Positions 22,569 through 23,267 of a DNA stretch of 23,267 bases are shown one piece after another (the stretch's first letter is position 1; each line of letters begins with the position of its first letter). Source of the DNA: Bacillota bacterium (GTDB taxonomy: Bacteria; Bacillota; Clostridia; Lachnospirales; WQUN01); NCBI GenBank assembly GCA_009782085.1, contig WQUN01000144.1:1-23267 (forward strand), written 5' to 3'. The position numbers were made by a program, and so were the translations under genes. The notes under the pieces were generated by a model. The model had not been told where the DNA came from. It made no database searches and saw nothing but the letters and a program-made list of their open reading frames with translations.

Positions 22569-22602
22569 TATCCCGTAAGCCGCCATACATATCGGGGGGA
22601 TC

Positions 22603-23267
22603 ATGTTGCGCCGGATTTCATCCAGACGGAAAAAGGCCAAGGCCAAAAATGAAATGCTCCTTTCCTATGAAAACTTTTTTCACGACGTGAAAACACCTCT
22701 CAACATAATGTTTTCATATATGCTGATGATGGACAAGCTCCCCGGCATTCCCGCCGAAGCCGCGGCCTATATGGCGGAGGTCAAGAAGAACTGGTACCGC
22801 GTGATAAAGCTCATCAACGACGCCAGCGACAGGACCAGAATCAACTGCGGCACCCTCATACCCAAGGTCAAAAACCAGGACATGGTCGCCCTTGCAAAGG
22901 AGATGGCCCAGGCCACCTCCCTGCTGGCCGTCAAGAAAAAAATCCGGCTCCGGTTCTGCGCAAACGCGGACGAAAAGGTCATGGCCGTGGACAAGAACAT
23001 GGTCGAACGGATACTGCTGAACCTCCTGTCCAACGCCATCAAGTACACGCCGTCCGGCGGGGAAGTCTCCGTGACCGTCCACGACCTCAAAAACAAGGTG
23101 ATCCTGACCGTCGCCGACAACGGGCGGGGCATCCCGGCGGACATACTGGACAGGATATTCGAGAGGAACGTCCGCGCGCCCGGGACGGAGAACCAGGAGG
23201 GCTCCGGCCTAGGCCTGTCGATCGTCAAGGAACTCGCGGAGGTCATGGGCGGGGAAGTCTCGATCAA
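22603..23267 (+). CDS. Soluble sensor histidine kinase (3'-truncated by the window)
   Basis: The open frame runs from the ATG at 22603 to the window end (221 codons). It encodes a kinase core with almost no N-terminal input domain: a basic start (MLRRISSRRKKAKAKNE), then the H-box ENFFHDVKTPLNIM (His27). The N-box is NLLSNAIKYTPSG, the G1 box DNGRGIP, the F-box IFERN and the G2 box GSGLGLSIVKEL. HDxKTP replaces the more common HELRTP. No membrane segment is present, so it should sense a cytoplasmic signal or act with a separate partner. It is divergent from the SLH gene; any cognate regulator would lie beyond the window. The C-terminal end is not seen. Confidence 0.92.
   Translation, partial: MLRRISSRRKKAKAKNEMLLSYENFFHDVKTPLNIMFSYMLMMDKLPGIPAEAAAYMAEVKKNWYRVIKLINDASDRTRINCGTLIPKVKNQDMVALAKEMAQATSLLAVKKKIRLRFCANADEKVMAVDKNMVERILLNLLSNAIKYTPSGGEVSVTVHDLKNKVILTVADNGRGIPADILDRIFERNVRAPGTENQEGSGLGLSIVKELAEVMGGEVSI

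Overview
The window looks like a chromosomal segment of a GC-rich, Gram-positive Clostridia-type member of the Bacillota. I infer this from comEA/comEC with holA, a GerMN-domain protein, a DacF-like penicillin-binding protein, an S-layer (SLH) protein, a ThiT-type ECF transporter under a TPP riboswitch, and an M-box Mg2+ riboswitch ahead of mgtA. Ribosome binding sites are strong (AGGAGG-like) and intrinsic terminators are obvious. No phage, plasmid or CRISPR is seen. Species cannot be named from the sequence alone.

Layout. (1) 40-9237, all minus strand and tightly packed in transcription order: comEA, an OmpR-type response regulator, its histidine kinase, a small membrane protein, a two-domain GerMN protein, comEC, holA, trxA, tyrS and a small monooxygenase-like protein. 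This is the comEA-comEC-holA competence neighbourhood with a signalling pair and an envelope protein inserted. The nuclease-like domain of ComEC has lost its metal-binding histidines. (2) 9387-12131, plus strand: a D-Ala-D-Ala carboxypeptidase followed by a URO-D superfamily protein. (3) 12128-13960, minus strand: a secreted transglutaminase-like protein and thiT, the latter behind a consensus promoter, a TPP riboswitch and an attenuator. (4) 13961-14663: a non-coding-looking stretch that I read as a type I toxin-antitoxin-like locus. It has a small hydrophobic peptide gene with its own promoter and SD, and a convergent antisense RNA promoter. A TA-flanked miniature element has split the peptide gene. 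(5) 14664-19585, minus strand: an AlkZ-related protein, a TVP38/TMEM64 membrane protein and the Mg2+ P-type ATPase mgtA, led by an M-box riboswitch and terminator. (6) 19601-19875, plus strand: tRNA-Gln(UUG), whose terminator hairpin has been invaded by a second miniature element. (7) 19990-22440, minus strand: an SLH-domain surface protein. (8) 22603 to the window end, plus strand: a soluble histidine kinase, cut by the window edge.

The strongest signal beyond the genes is a set of small palindromic, TA-targeting insertions: three clear copies of one family, one probable decayed copy in the thiT leader, and one element of a different family. Two of them can be removed on paper to restore exactly what was there before: an in-frame 28-codon peptide gene in one case, a perfect 17-bp terminator hairpin in the other. 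The main family also carries an outward-facing SD-ATG at one end.
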